Positions 1-10,973 of a stretch of 64,000 nt of DNA are shown one piece after another. The position numbers were made by a program, and so were the translations under genes. The stretch is from NCBI GenBank assembly GCA_034406715.1, contig CP137880.1, positions 372,001-436,000 on the forward strand, written 5' to 3'. Every line of letters begins with the position of its first letter. The first letter of the stretch is position 1. The DNA comes from Rhodotorula mucilaginosa. Its lineage: Eukaryota > Basidiomycota > Microbotryomycetes > Sporidiobolales > Sporidiobolaceae. The notes under the pieces were generated by a model, which was not told the origin of the DNA, did no database searches, and worked only from the letters and a program-made list of their open reading frames with translations.

Positions 1-1068
1 GTTGGCTGTTCGGTAGTGGCGCCACCTGTCCGCGCTCCAGCGCTCGTCGTCTCTTTCGAAGCGACCGCATCGCCAATGAGCATCCTCGACACGTCCTCGT
101 CGTCATCGGACGAGTCAGTGCCGCCCTCCTGAGGAGAAGGCGACGGCGCCGCCCACCCAGCTCCGCTCGGCGTCCACAAATCGACCGCGACGTTCCCGCT
201 CTCGCGCGCCTTCTTCTTCCGTTCCCGCTTGTCCGCCTTGCTCTCCGTCGGGGCCGTCGTCGTCGTCGTCGGCTCGGTGGCGGTCGCAGTGGTGGCCGGA
301 ACCGAGAGTTTGATCACGACGTTGCCGTCGACTTTTGTCTTTCGATTGTCGCGGGGAAGACCTTTTCGTTTCCGCTTGCAGCTGGCGCAGAGGCAGGCGT
401 CGTGGCACACGGGGCAGGCGAACGAGACTCCAGGTTCGAACTGGGCGTTGGGCGTAAAGGCGAGGTAGCTGCACGGTGATAATTGAAGTCAGCTTCCCCG
501 CCGAGTCACCCGGAGCTGAAAACGGACACGCACAATTTCTCGACGCAGCCCTTGCACCACACGGTCCGGCACGTCGGCGCATTCTCGCACGTCATCCGCG
601 GCCTGTCTGTCTGACTCTTGTGGTGATGGCAGACGCGGTTCAACCCGTCCCGGCCAGCCTTGTAGCCCTTGCGGGATGCAGTCCGGTCGATCGACGCCCC
701 GCGTGCAGGAGTGCCTGCTGTCGAGCCGGGTGGCGTGTCGAGCTCGATGACCGACGAAGGGGCTGCATGTGCAGTCGGCACTGCCGTGACGATCGACTGT
801 GCTGGTCCGGCCGCGGCAGGGGCGGATAAAATCGCCGGCGATGCGGAGCGCGACGAGGCTTCCGAGGTTGCGCCGGACGAGTCGAGGATGATCACGGGCG
901 GCGAAGCGGACGATACGGGGGTCGGTAGTAGAGCCTGTTCAAGCCGCTGGAGAGAGTCAGCTTGCATCATACGAGGGGGAAATGGCACGGACTCACGGGT
1001 GGAGGTCCGGATCGTTTCGGCGCTTTGAGGACGATCTTGAGCGAGCCAGTCCTGGTCTTGGGGGACAT
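1..1068 (-). CDS. CDCA7-like 4CXXC_R1 zinc-finger protein, 3' end beyond the window
   Basis: Three exons are visible: 1068-997, 946-534 and 468 to the left edge, giving 317 residues with no stop. Introns are GTGAGT...CTCCAG (50 nt) and GTGCGT...TGCAG (65 nt), and the phases close exactly. The N-terminus is short and basic (MSPKTRTGSLKIVLKAPKR), followed by a Ser/Pro-rich linker. A cysteine-rich domain spans the second intron: CHHHKSQ, then a Cys pair, WCKGC, FACPVCHDAC and LCASCKRKR. This order matches the zf-4CXXC_R1 domain of CDCA7 and plant homologues, which act with HELLS/Lsh-type remodellers on nucleosomal DNA. After it comes a Lys/Glu stretch and an acidic SSDDDED run. The second position of the first CXXC pair is His here. 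Family membership is well supported; a partner or role in this yeast is inference. Confidence 0.8.
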
Positions 1069-1138
1069 GTTGGTCTGTTCAGATGTGATACCAGAGCATG
1101 CAGCGCAAGCAGGGGCACAGCCGAGGGGTGATACGTGG

Positions 1139-1781
1139 TCAGCTCGGAGAATTCTCTTTATCGTTGATCGAAGCTAAGAGCCGATCTCGCGCGACCTGGA
1201 AGAGGCGAGACGGTGTACGTACGGGTGTAGACCTGGTGGTTCTCCCACTGCGAGTCCCGTACGAGGCCCCTTGCTCCGACTGCGGCTCTGGCGAGTCGTG
1301 GTGAAGCCACGGCAGCGCCGCCTTTGTCGGCGGATCGGGAACTGGCGCCGATCCGGATGAGTCGGCTCGCCGCGACGGCTGCACGCAGGGCGGGTGGGAC
1401 AAGGTCAGCGGGTGCATAGGACAGATTGAAGGTACCAATGGCTGGTCCACTCACGGCAGGGGCGAGCGGTGGCGGAGGATCCGAGGGCGAGGCTCGCTTC
1501 TTGCGTGCGGCGGCCATCGCCGGTTCCCGTTTCACCGTCGGCGGCCTCGTGCGAGCGCGGAACTGACAGCCACAGGTGCAGGTACTCGCGTGTGGCAGTG
1601 CCAGGCACTCCTCTGCCGCGCACGGTGCGAGTGAGAGCGCAGGCGACGAGGGTGCGGGGCGGTGCGTCGACGCTGCCGAGGCGCGAAGAGGAGCGGCGGC
1701 GCAGTCGGGCGACCGGTTCGACGGCGGGAGCTGGAAGGGCAAGTCGAGATCGCTCAAGTCGAGTCGAGCCAGGCTGCTCAT
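1139..1781 (-). CDS. Small unrecognised protein ending in a KEN-box-like motif
   Basis: Two exons, 1781-1455 and 1378-1139, are joined across a 76-nt intron with GTGAGT donor, CTGACC branch and TGCAG acceptor; they encode 188 residues. The N-terminus is MSSLARLDLSDLDLPFQ. A Ser/Pro/Ala-rich middle contains a small cysteine cluster (CTCGC near residue 70) and a KKRA basic patch. The C-terminus carries TPSRLFQVARDRL and ends INDKENSPS. KEN is the classic APC/C degron, so cell-cycle degradation is possible, but a three-residue motif is weak evidence. No known domain was recognised. It lies 70 bp upstream of the CDCA7-like gene on the same strand. The clean splice and the switch between two readable frames argue that it is real. 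Confidence 0.6.
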
Positions 1782-2056
1782 CGACCCGCCGTGCCCATAG
1801 TCGGTCACTCGGAGAAGCAGCAAGACTTTTTTCGGCGAAGAGAGCGGCGCGGAAATCTTTTCTCCCTCCCCCAGTCCGAATCAGAATCACACACGGGAAA
1901 CGACGTTACACAACATCCAAAAGCTAGGCAGAGAGAGAGAGAGAGGCATAGATCTCCAGGGCAAGATCAGGAGAGGTATTATAGAGGAGAAAGATATCGG
2001 GAGGGAAGAAAAAGGAACCCAAAACAAAAAGCGCGTATAAAAGGGACGACCGCCCG
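1782..2056. other. Spacer with a GA microsatellite
   Basis: This 275-bp spacer lies between the start of the KEN-box gene and the stop of the zinc-finger factor. It holds a short (GA)n run near 1929-1944. No gene was seen. Confidence 0.5.
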
Positions 2057-5000
2057 TCACTGCAAGCCATAGAGAGCTCCGAGCTGTGCTGCGTGCTGCT
2101 GTTGGTGTTGCTGCTGCCGATCGATGTCCATCGCGTCGATGCCGCCTCCGCCACGACCCGAGACCATCAGCCCGAGCGCCTCGCCCGCCTTCATGTCAGC
2201 ATCGTCACCCGCTCCCTCAGCAGCGCCAGCACCACCACCGACAAGGGCAGCAGCGACAGCGTTCCGCTCGCTCTCGACCTGCGCGAGTTCGTCCAGCACG
2301 CCAGCGAGCAACTCGCCAATCTTCCAGACTTTGAGCTCGCGGAGTCGGTCCGCCGCGCGACTCAGGAGGCGTTCGGTCGCTTGCGGCGAGTCGAGTCGCA
2401 TCGTCGACGGCGTCGCCGGCATCGTCGCGAGCATCTTGAGTGCGGGGACGACCGAGCCAACGGCCGCCGGCGGCTTGTTGTTGTTCGCGGTGACGCTCCC
2501 CGAAGGAGGCGTCAGAGGACCCGAACGGATCCACGCGGCCAAGAACGGATCGGACCGGTCGCGGAGAATGTCGAGCGCCACTTCTTGCTGCGACTCGTCC
2601 GAAGGCGTCGCCGTCCCGCCCGCGTGACTTTCGCGGCTGAAGGCGACGAGCGCGAGTGCGGCGTAGAAGAGCGCAAACGGTTCGAGCGGTCCCTCGGCAC
2701 TCGCGCTCATGCCCGAGTTGCCGTGCGCGGGACGGCACAGCGCAATCAGTTGACCGGCATGGTAGGCCGTCGTGCGCGCGACGGCTCCATCGTCAGCGCG
2801 GGCCCAAGCGCGCAACGCGTTCGCAGCAGTCGAGGCTTGCGATGGGGCGCTCGCCGACCGCGCCAAGGGTTGCAAGACGCGCAACGGCAAGCGCTGCGTG
2901 AGCGCAGTCAAGTGCACAAAGAGAGCGAGGTTCCCGCTCGCCGCGTTGAGCTGTTCAATGTTGGCCAACAAGTCGGGCGGGAGGAGGATGCGGTCCTGGA
3001 AAAAATCGAGACCGCGTTCCAACGCCGACCGGACTCCGTCCGACGGGTCTGCCGCGATGAGGACGTTCGGCTCGACGTCTTCCTGCTTGAGGAGGCCGTC
3101 GGAGCTCTCCTTCTCGGTGGTAGCGAGGAACGCTCCTTCGACGGCGCGAGCGTGAACGCGATCCCACCCGAGCGAGTGCAGCACGCTCAACACGGTCGAG
3201 AGCGCGAACGCGTCACGCGAGACCGACATCAGGTCGGCGGCGGCGGTCGCACTGAGCGGGGCGTCCGAGCATGCCATCCGGACAATGTGCGACAAGGTCG
3301 GCGATTTCGGCGGCAGAACCGAGGTGCGGAACTGCGCAGACCACGCTTGGGCGGTAGGCGCGTCCTGTGCGGAGGAGCGAGAAGCATGCCGTCAGCGAAA
3401 TTCTAGTGGGCTAAGGGGGCTCAGGGCGAACCGGCGAGCTCACCCAGAGCGTGTCGTGACAAGGCAAAGCGGTGTGGGCTGCGTCGAGGTACAGCGACGA
3501 GCTATCCATATTCCAGAGCGCGGTTCCGGTGCAGTCAAAGACCTAAGTGGGGTGATACACCCGCCGTCAGCATCTCGACGCGATGGCAAAAAGATGCTCT
3601 CGAGAGGGGGGGAACCAACTCACGACGGCACCGAACCCGAGACGACGGATCTCTTCCCGATCGCGCCAGCGCTTCCAGCGGTCGTCGAGCGGCAAAAGCT
3701 CTTCGGCCTGCTCGTCGACTTGGGGTTCCTTGAGCCAACCTTGACGGCGCGCGAAAGTAGTCGGCATGCTGGCGAAAGCTGGTGCGACAAAGGGAATGTC
3801 AGCAAAGGGAGCTCGACGCCAGGGCGAGTCAGTAGGGCATAGACGCACCTTGCGAGCGCTCGAGATCGCGCTTGTTGCCGCTCATCATGCCAGACTGCAG
3901 CGTGATGAGCAACGTCTGTTGCCAAGCAACCGTGCGCAGAAGCGTAATGTCGAGATCGCTCTTTTTGAACAGAGTGGCAGCAAGTCAGCACCGAGAACGT
4001 GATACAAGTCCGGAACTCACGGTTCCGCTTACCATGATCTGCGCCATCCTGCGCGAGCATTCGAGCAACGCGTGCGCATGCATGCTCGAACCGACGACCC
4101 GTTCCCATGCGTACCGGGCCCCGACGCTCGCGATCGCCAACACGAGGAAGCTCGGCGCCGTGTTGGGATCCCACGTCGGTTTGTGCACGAGCGGGTACAA
4201 CGAGTGGTACTTGTCAAAGTACAACTGGATAAAGAGCTCGAGCAACTCGAGGCGGGGGACGAACCGCTCGCTCAGCGACGGGTCGCACGCCGTCAACTCG
4301 CGGACCTTGTACAGGATCCGGAGGCGCGTCGCTTCCGTCACGGACGGGACGTGCGCGAGCGAGAGGTGAGGGTGGTGCGGCGGCGGGGAAGCGGCGCGCG
4401 AGCCGTACCCGGTTCCGCGGGCCGACTTGGGCAGGATGTCTTCAAACGGGGAGGTCGGACGGTACGACAACGGCCACGGGTCGCTCGGCGTATGACTCGG
4501 GTGGGACGTGCGCAAAACTTCTTCGGGCGGGTTCGGCAGACCGGCGGAACCGCTCCTTCCTCCTGAAGAAAGACCGGCACGAGGAGCCGAACCATGCACG
4601 GCCTTGTTGAGCGGGACGCCCGGTTCTGGCGAGACGCGCGGAGTATGCGACGCGAGTTGCAACAGCGAGACGGCCGCATTGTCCGACTCGACGAGCGAGT
4701 GATTGCGAAAGTTGAACGTCGGTCGGTCCGCGCTTCCGGGCGCTTCTCCTCCGTCGCTACCCTTTGCGCCGGCGCCAGTGGTACGCGAACGCGCCGCGGG
4801 CGAGAAGCTCCGGTCTTCGCCGTTCGCGGCGGCGGCGAGGACGAGAGCAGCCGCGCTGGCGGGACTCGGTTCCTCCGGGACGCCGCGCAGGTCCGACATG
4901 GGCTGATTCGCGTTCGAGGCGCCCATCCCGGGCAAGAGCGAGACAGGGATATCGGAGCCGTTCCCGCTGTTGGAACCATTCGCTTGCGGCAACGCGGCCG

Positions 5001-6725
5001 ACGCGGCCGCTTGCAGGAGTGCATCCTGCGGCGCGAAGCCAGTGTTGAGAACCGACCAATCGATCTCTTGGTCGGCCGCACCGCTCGCGATCACGTCGAG
5101 GAAATCGATCTGGCCTCCCGTCGTCGAACCGGAATCGCCTATCTGGCGGGCATAGGTCGAGCTGTCCCACTGGGACGAAGTCGACGCGGCCAAAGCGGGC
5201 GGGGGCGGCAAGATGGACGATGACGCGAACGGGTTCAGGGGCGACGGACCGTGATGCGGTAGTTGCAAGTTGGGGAACGCGGCCGGTGGTTGTTGGTAGT
5301 TGGCGCGGTAAGCGTACGGATCCGGCGAGCGACCCGAGTAGTAGTTGACGGGCGATTGGTTCATGTTGAAGTTGCCTTGACCTCCCATGAGCGGGTGACT
5401 GCCTTGCCGCAGCGGGACATGGTACGGCGACATGCCAGACTGGCCGCCACTGCCACTGGGACGGGCCCACGTGTCGGGCGGAGGGGGCGTCGGCAAGGCC
5501 ATGCTAAACCCGTTGTCGGGCGAGGTCGCGCTGCTGTCCGACTCCATCGACGGAGTCATGAGTCCCATCCCGTCGTCCATGCCGTTGACGGAACCGGCGC
5601 GACTCGACGACTTGCCCGGACGCTCAAAGCTGCATTCGATGCCGGCTTTGCGGCACCGCTCGCACGGGTGCTGGCCATCGCAGCGGAGTCTGCTGGCGCT
5701 CGCGGGGGGCGGGCCTTGTTAGCGATCGAGTCGAGACTCGTTGAAAGGGTGACGTTGACGTACTTGGACTTGCTGCACCGGCAACAGGCGCGGCCGACGC
5801 GGGCGATTTTGACGGGACCATTGTCCTCGACGGGGACCTCGGCGGCGCTCTGGACGCGCTTCTTCTTGCTCTTGACGGTTCCGGTACTCGCCGACGAGTC
5901 GTAGTCGCGGTCGAGCAGGTCTCCGCGGAGGGCGGCCTCGTGAGCGGCGGCGGCCTGTTTCTCGTGTCCCTGCTGGTGGCGCTTGAGAATGTCTTTTCGG
6001 GCGAACCCTTTCGAGCAGACGGGGCAGACAAAGTCCTTTGCGACGCGGTGCTTGGCTGTGCCACAGTGTCGATCCCAGTATGGCGTTGTGACGGAGGTGA
6101 AGGCGAGGATCGAAGATCGGCGTCAGTGCTTCCTCCTCCCTGTGACTCGTGAGTGGGGACACGTACCGGTGATGTGCCTGTCCAGGTGCTCCTGCCGGGT
6201 GTACCGGCTGGCGCACTCTATGGGAATGCAAAGTGTCAGACTTGGTTTTGGTTCGAGGTGGGGTTTTTCACACTGCTCGGGTGGCAGCAGCTCGACCGCT
6301 CGTGGGTGGGGCAGAGCGGGAGTGGTCGACCGGAGCAGGGAGAGAGGCGGAGCGAGAGAGAGCGGGACGTACCTGGACAGACAAACGGTCTCGAGCGTTC
6401 CTCCTCCAGGATGGGCGAGGCGAGCAGCGCGATGCGGGCGGCCTCCGCGTCGGTGAGGCCCAAAGGGTGGGGAGCGGGGGGAGCGAGCGAGCAGGGCCTC
6501 TTGATGGGCCGACTTGGAGTAAGCTGGCGGGCGAGGGACCGGAGTCGGCGGTTCGAACAGCGTCGACGTGAGCTCGTCTGGGTCCCGAGTCGGGTCGCTT
6601 GGTGGGGCGGACCGGAGGGAGAGAGGCGAGGCGAGTTTGAGCGGGTTTGAGCTGGGATGGGAATGTGGTGGTGGAGCCCACCCTTCGGCTATTACAAACT
6701 CGGAATTCATTCTTACTATTTGCAT
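2057..6725 (-). CDS. C2H2 plus Zn2Cys6 fungal transcription factor
   Basis: The proposed model has nine exons: 6725-6717, 6523-6373, 6217-6167, 6055-5764, 5692-4033, 3960-3849, 3778-3624, 3542-3444 and 3364-2057. Total length is 3837 nt, in frame, for 1278 residues. Two C2H2 fingers come first (FVCPECASRYTRQEHLDRH across an intron, then FVCPVCSKGFARKDILKRH). A Zn2Cys6 cluster follows (CCRCSKSNRLRCDG, then HPCERCRKAGIEC), itself split by a 71-nt intron. A long Ser/Pro/Gly-rich region leads to a fungal_trans domain near residues 600-800 (YHSLYPLVHKPTW, RDREEIRRLGFGAV, DCTGTALWNMDSS). It should bind DNA in the nucleus and control transcription; targets cannot be read from sequence. The 9-nt first exon (ATG CAA ATA, donor GTAAGA) is the weakest part. 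The rest of the model is strong. Confidence 0.85.
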
Positions 6726-6766
6726 TTCGTATTCTCTACCCTCTCCCTCTAGCTGTGGACCCGGGA

Positions 6767-8136
6767 ATGGCCGTCTCGGCGCAACTCGCTCAAGAATGGC
6801 TCGGGGAGGACTACGAGGACGAGGACGTCGTCTACTTGGACCAGAAAGAGCAGGACTATGACGACGACTATGGACCGGGAGTCACCCTCTTCAGGGCACC
6901 GCCGTCGCCTGAACCGGAACCGACGACAGACCTGGCAGAGCACGCCTATACCGACCCGCTCGCTCTCGTAAACGCCTGGGAAGGCGCCCTCCAAGACTAC
7001 AAGGTCGGTTGTTCTCTCGCCGTTGACAATCTGGTTTCAGCGACCTGACTTTTTTTTCTGCGCCCCGACTGTCGACAGGATAGTCACCCGGATCAGTTCC
7101 TACCACCAGCGGAAGCACCCCGCACCCTCGCACAGAAGAAGGTCAAGGCTCCCTTGTGCGTCGCCGCTCGCTTCCGTTCCAGATCAAGCGGTCTCCGCTG
7201 ATGCTCCGTCTGACAGCTGGTACGGACCGCCGCCGTCCGAAGCGTCGACTTCAAAGCTCGTACAGACGACGACCACCGCGATCAAAATCGACCAAGAGCC
7301 GCGTCAAGCCGTCGAAGTCACGTACGAGTCTTACTTTGGCGAATCGGCGACGCAGGTCGAACAAGGAGGAGGCGGCGGTGTGGCACAGGAGCAGCAGGCG
7401 GAGCTTGAAGAAGTGGAAGAAGAGGAGGGAGGAGAAGCGGAAGGAACTCAGCGGCGAAAGCGCAAACGGTTGACGGGGTCGCAGAAAAAGGCGCGCAAAG
7501 CCGCCAAGTTGGGCTTGAAATCGACCGCCGGCGGCAGCAGTGGTGGCGGCGGCGGGGCAGACGCCGCAGAGACGACGAGTCGGCAACCGTCTCCGACCTA
7601 TTCACCGCGGTCGCCGAAATTCCAAGCGGCCGCGCAGCCGGTCGACGTCCCGGCCACGACGAGCAGCGCCAGCGCCAGTGTCTCTTCCTCCCTACTTCCC
7701 AGCAACTCTGTATCGACTCTTGCCGCCGCCCAAACATCCGACATCCCAATCCCTTCCAATCACGGTCCGAACGCCTCCGGTCCTGCAACAGGAGCGCCCC
7801 CGCCTCCGCCTCCTCCGCCGAGCGCGTTCCGCTTCCTCGTCCCGCCCATGTCGACCCTCCCGAGGCAGTTCCCTCCCCCGCCCGCGATCACCCCCCTCAC
7901 AGGCACTGAACCGCCTTTGGATCCCGAAACGCCAGAACAATTACTCGAATCGGCGCTCTGGAGTTGGTACAGTGAGTCGGTCGGGGGGCGGTTTCCTCAA
8001 TTTTTTTTTCCATCGCCGGAGCTTATGCTGACGGAGTGTTTGGATCGCCGCAGGCGCTGGGTATCAGACTGCGCTGTATCATGCTGCTGTCGGTGTCGCC
8101 AAGTTTGCCCCGAGTGCAGAAACCTCCGAAGAGTAG
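6767..8136 (+). CDS. SMN1: SMN (survival motor neuron) orthologue
   Basis: Four exons, 6767-7003, 7079-7155, 7217-7971 and 8054-8136, encode 383 residues. The N-terminus is acidic (WLGEDYEDEDVVYLD) and holds a Gemin2-binding-type helix, LVNAWEGALQDYK, near residues 67-79. A basic KRKRL...KKARKAAK stretch and a long Pro/Ser-rich linker follow. The C-terminus is a YG box, ESALWSWYSAGYQTALYHA, which is the oligomerisation motif of SMN, and an intron splits it after WSWY. SMN assembles Sm rings on spliceosomal snRNAs, which fits this intron-rich genome. The fission yeast protein is 152 residues, so this one is much longer because of the linker. No Tudor domain was recognised by eye. The first intron has an unusual GTCGGT donor. 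The start codon is only 41 bp from the proposed start of the divergent factor gene. Confidence 0.85.
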
Positions 8137-8233
8137 TCTTGAGTAGACTGCGGGATGCGATGTCGCAAGCTAGCATTTTGAACGATACCAGGATCACGAG
8201 AGTTGCGATTCCAAGACCAAAGCGTCAATGCAT

Positions 8234-9690
8234 CTATGCATAAGTCTTCTGGAACGCGTCTACAAACAAGGTTCGGCTCTTCGCCAACCACGCGAGCCAC
8301 GAACCAACCACCATGCCGAAGAGTTGCCCTGCTCCTCCCTTGGGACCGATCGAGACGATCATGAGCATCGGACCGGGCTTGTACGCTTTCAGAGACGAGT
8401 CAACGGTGGAATTTGAGGATGCGGAGTTGATCAGGCTGAGGATGTTGGCCGCGACGACTCCGCCGTGATTCTGCGGCGCAAACATCATCAATCTTTACTC
8501 GGACAGAGCCAGGTTGGGCAAAAGGTCTGCTCACCTTGGCATGCGCGTAGATCTTGCTCTCGGCCACGTCGGCAATGTCACCGATTGCAAACAAGTTGGG
8601 ATGCCGTTCGAGCTGGAACGACGGCTTGACTCTGACGAGCTTGTTCGAGTCGTTGATCGCTTGCGGGTCGAACGACTGGACGAGTTGGGTGTTGGGAGAA
8701 TTGCCGATGGCGAGGAAGACGAATTCGGCTGCGGGATCAGGGGAAGCTCGTCAATAACGTTGATAGCGGCTCGAATGAGGCAACGGACGAACCGGTCACG
8801 GTCTGGCCGTTCGAAAGCGCAAAGTCTCGCTTCCCGCCTTCCACCTTGCCCGTCTTGTCGGGGATCCCGTCCACCTTGGCTCCAAAGATGGTCTTGACCC
8901 CAAGCGCGTCGAGCTGACTCCGTATCGACGAGTTGAACCCGTCCTTCCAGCCCCGTTCCGGCAAATACGTCTCCTGGGCATGGACGATCGTAATCTCCTG
9001 TTTCTTGGCTCGGCCAGCCTTGCCGTTATAGTGCGCGGCAACTTCGCCTGCGAATTCGATCCCGACGGGCCCGCCGCCGACGACGAGGATCGAAGAGGAG
9101 GATTCGACTTGGGTTTGGAGGATTCGGAAGTCGGACTTGATCTCGTCGACCGAGGCGCCCTTTCGCGGGCGGCACGGCCACGGATAGTCGGAGCCCTATT
9201 TGCGCCCCGATAGTGTCAGTGAGAAGGGTCCCGAGGCTCTTGCAGATGTACTGAGATCCGAGATGAGCCGGAAAACGGACTCACCGTCGCCAATATGCAG
9301 TACTCGAACGGGATTTCCGATCCGAGTTCCGCATGCGGCTTGTCGATAATGACGCTGTGCTCTCTGAGCTCGACCACGCTCGTACCCTTGAGCAAGACGT
9401 GCTGGGTTCCTCGAGGAATGAGAGGATCGACAGACGCGACGGGTTTGTCCTCCCAACCCTGCTCAGCCACTAGTCAGCTTGGAGTCGGTCCCGCGGTATA
9501 GTGAGGCAGCAGCTGAGCTACTCACGGGAACAACTGCAGCCCGCAGGGATGCGATGGGCCAGTAGCCCTCGTTTTCAGCGACGGCGACGATGCGGTGATC
9601 GGCGGGGAGTTTGGGGATCAAAGCCTTGACTGCCTCTGCAGCAGCGAGGCCGAGACCGACGACGACAATATTTTTGTGCTCTTGATTCAT
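8234..9690 (-). CDS. AIFM2/FSP1-type FAD-dependent NAD(P)H oxidoreductase
   Basis: The start is MNQEHKNIVVVGLGLAAAEA at 9690; the stop is at 8234. Five exons encode about 390 residues; clear boundaries include 9690-9526 and 9458-9285. The N-terminal Rossmann motif (VVVGLGLAAAEA) binds FAD, and a second (ILVVGGGPVGIEFAGE) binds NAD(P)H. FAIGDIAD near the C-terminus is the usual late FAD-contact motif of the pyridine nucleotide-disulfide reductase fold. Family members reduce quinones and act on membranes or mitochondria. One intron uses a GTTCGT donor. The C-terminus (GSWLAWLAKSRTLFVDAF) is aromatic and could touch a membrane, which is inference. It is tail-to-tail with the SMN gene, 97 bp apart. 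Confidence 0.85.
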
Positions 9691-10973
9691 CACTGCCTTG
9701 GGACGACGAGGTCTGAAGTGGGGAGCAAGAGCAAGACGAGGTGCGAAATCACGCGCAACTTTTTTGGGCGCAACCTCCGTCGAGAAGTCCCGAAGCGATG
9801 GCAAATCTGCTTAGAGACCTAATGGATGAGTCTTCCGATCAAGTCACTTCAAGAGCTAATATTGTCATGTGAGTAAGCATGAACCCGATCGCCGAGGCCG
9901 TCCTCGCTTCGTCGGCTCACTCGCGGCGTTCCTCGCAAGGCAATTGTCACGGAGGGGCCCTCCTCCGTGCTGAGTCTGCAGGTGTCTTTCGAGCGTCCCG
10001 AGCCCCGTCAAGGTCCGCATGCGCAGTCTTCGGTCCGAGGCGGTTTGTTTTCTACTGGCCGAGGCGGCGGAAGCGGTGCCCACTACGTATGGCATCGACT
10101 CCTTTAGGACAGCAATCTCGTTCTCACGTCAGCTTGCAACTTCGGGCCGGTGCGCTTGTCCATTGCAAGTGACGAAGCCAGCGTGTGCCACTCCGTCCGA
10201 CCAATGGGTGACGAGAGCTCGCGTCTGCTGCCAAACAAACAGCATTGGACTGGGTCGAGTTGAGAGTGCGAGAGCGCCGCAACGTGCCGGCTCCACGATA
10301 CAGCGACGACACGGTGCAGGGACACCGTGACAAGCGTGAGGCCGAGGCGAGCAGCGTGCCGGCTCGAACGTTTCGGCCCAGCGTATCATCGATCGGCCCC
10401 GAAGGTGCGGATGCGAGAGAGCTGATCAGTTCCAGGTATTGCAGCAAGTTTGACCGGCGTTCCTGCACGTTCGCACTCGGTCGTAGCCTGAGTATATACG
10501 TTTGTCGTGGATCGGCAGGAGAGCAACAAGGCGGTCTTGCGCCCCGCGAGTCGAAGGACGCCGGCGGAGGAGGCCACGTTCCGAGCCGATTCCAGCTGTC
10601 GCAGTTTATGGCGGGGCGGGAGCCTTTCCCAGCATTCCTCTTGCTCTCGGGACGGTCACCTATGCAGTGAACGACACTGCACAAGCGGAGTCGGCCGCGG
10701 ATGTTGATGAGAGCTGATGAGGACGTGATCCAACGTGATCAGCAAGCGGCGATGGTGCGCGCAGGCCGTAGCTGAGCGGCGTGTCGATAAAGGTGCGGGC
10801 ATAATCGTTCGGCCCCTGCACGCGCATATCTGCTCAATCAAGTCAATGTAGACTGTTGTGGCAGAAAACCAAGATTGAGGTCCTTCGGAACGCTTCTTGT
10901 TCTCCGCTCCTTCACCTCGGCAAAGACCAGCTATACGGAGCAATCAGACTCTCGAGCTGCGATTCCTGCGCTC
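9691..10973. other. 1.3-kb spacer without a convincing gene
   Basis: This is the divergent spacer between the oxidoreductase and phosphodiesterase genes. Open frames exist on both strands but none shows a domain, splice-supported continuation or clear start. A 76-codon minus-strand frame (10095-9865) contains an AT-hook-like KRGRPRR; it was not accepted as a gene. A GTGCCGGCTC sequence occurs twice near 10287 and 10356. Confidence 0.4.

Noticed and set aside
9865-10095. 76-codon minus-strand frame with an AT-hook-like KRGRPRR and LERHLQTQH
   Set aside because: The finger-like part lacks the cysteines, the frame is short and isolated, and nothing extends it by splicing.
10124-10684. 186-codon minus-strand frame in the 9.7-11.0 kb spacer
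   Set aside because: Frames are open on both strands here; none has a domain or consistent splice sites.
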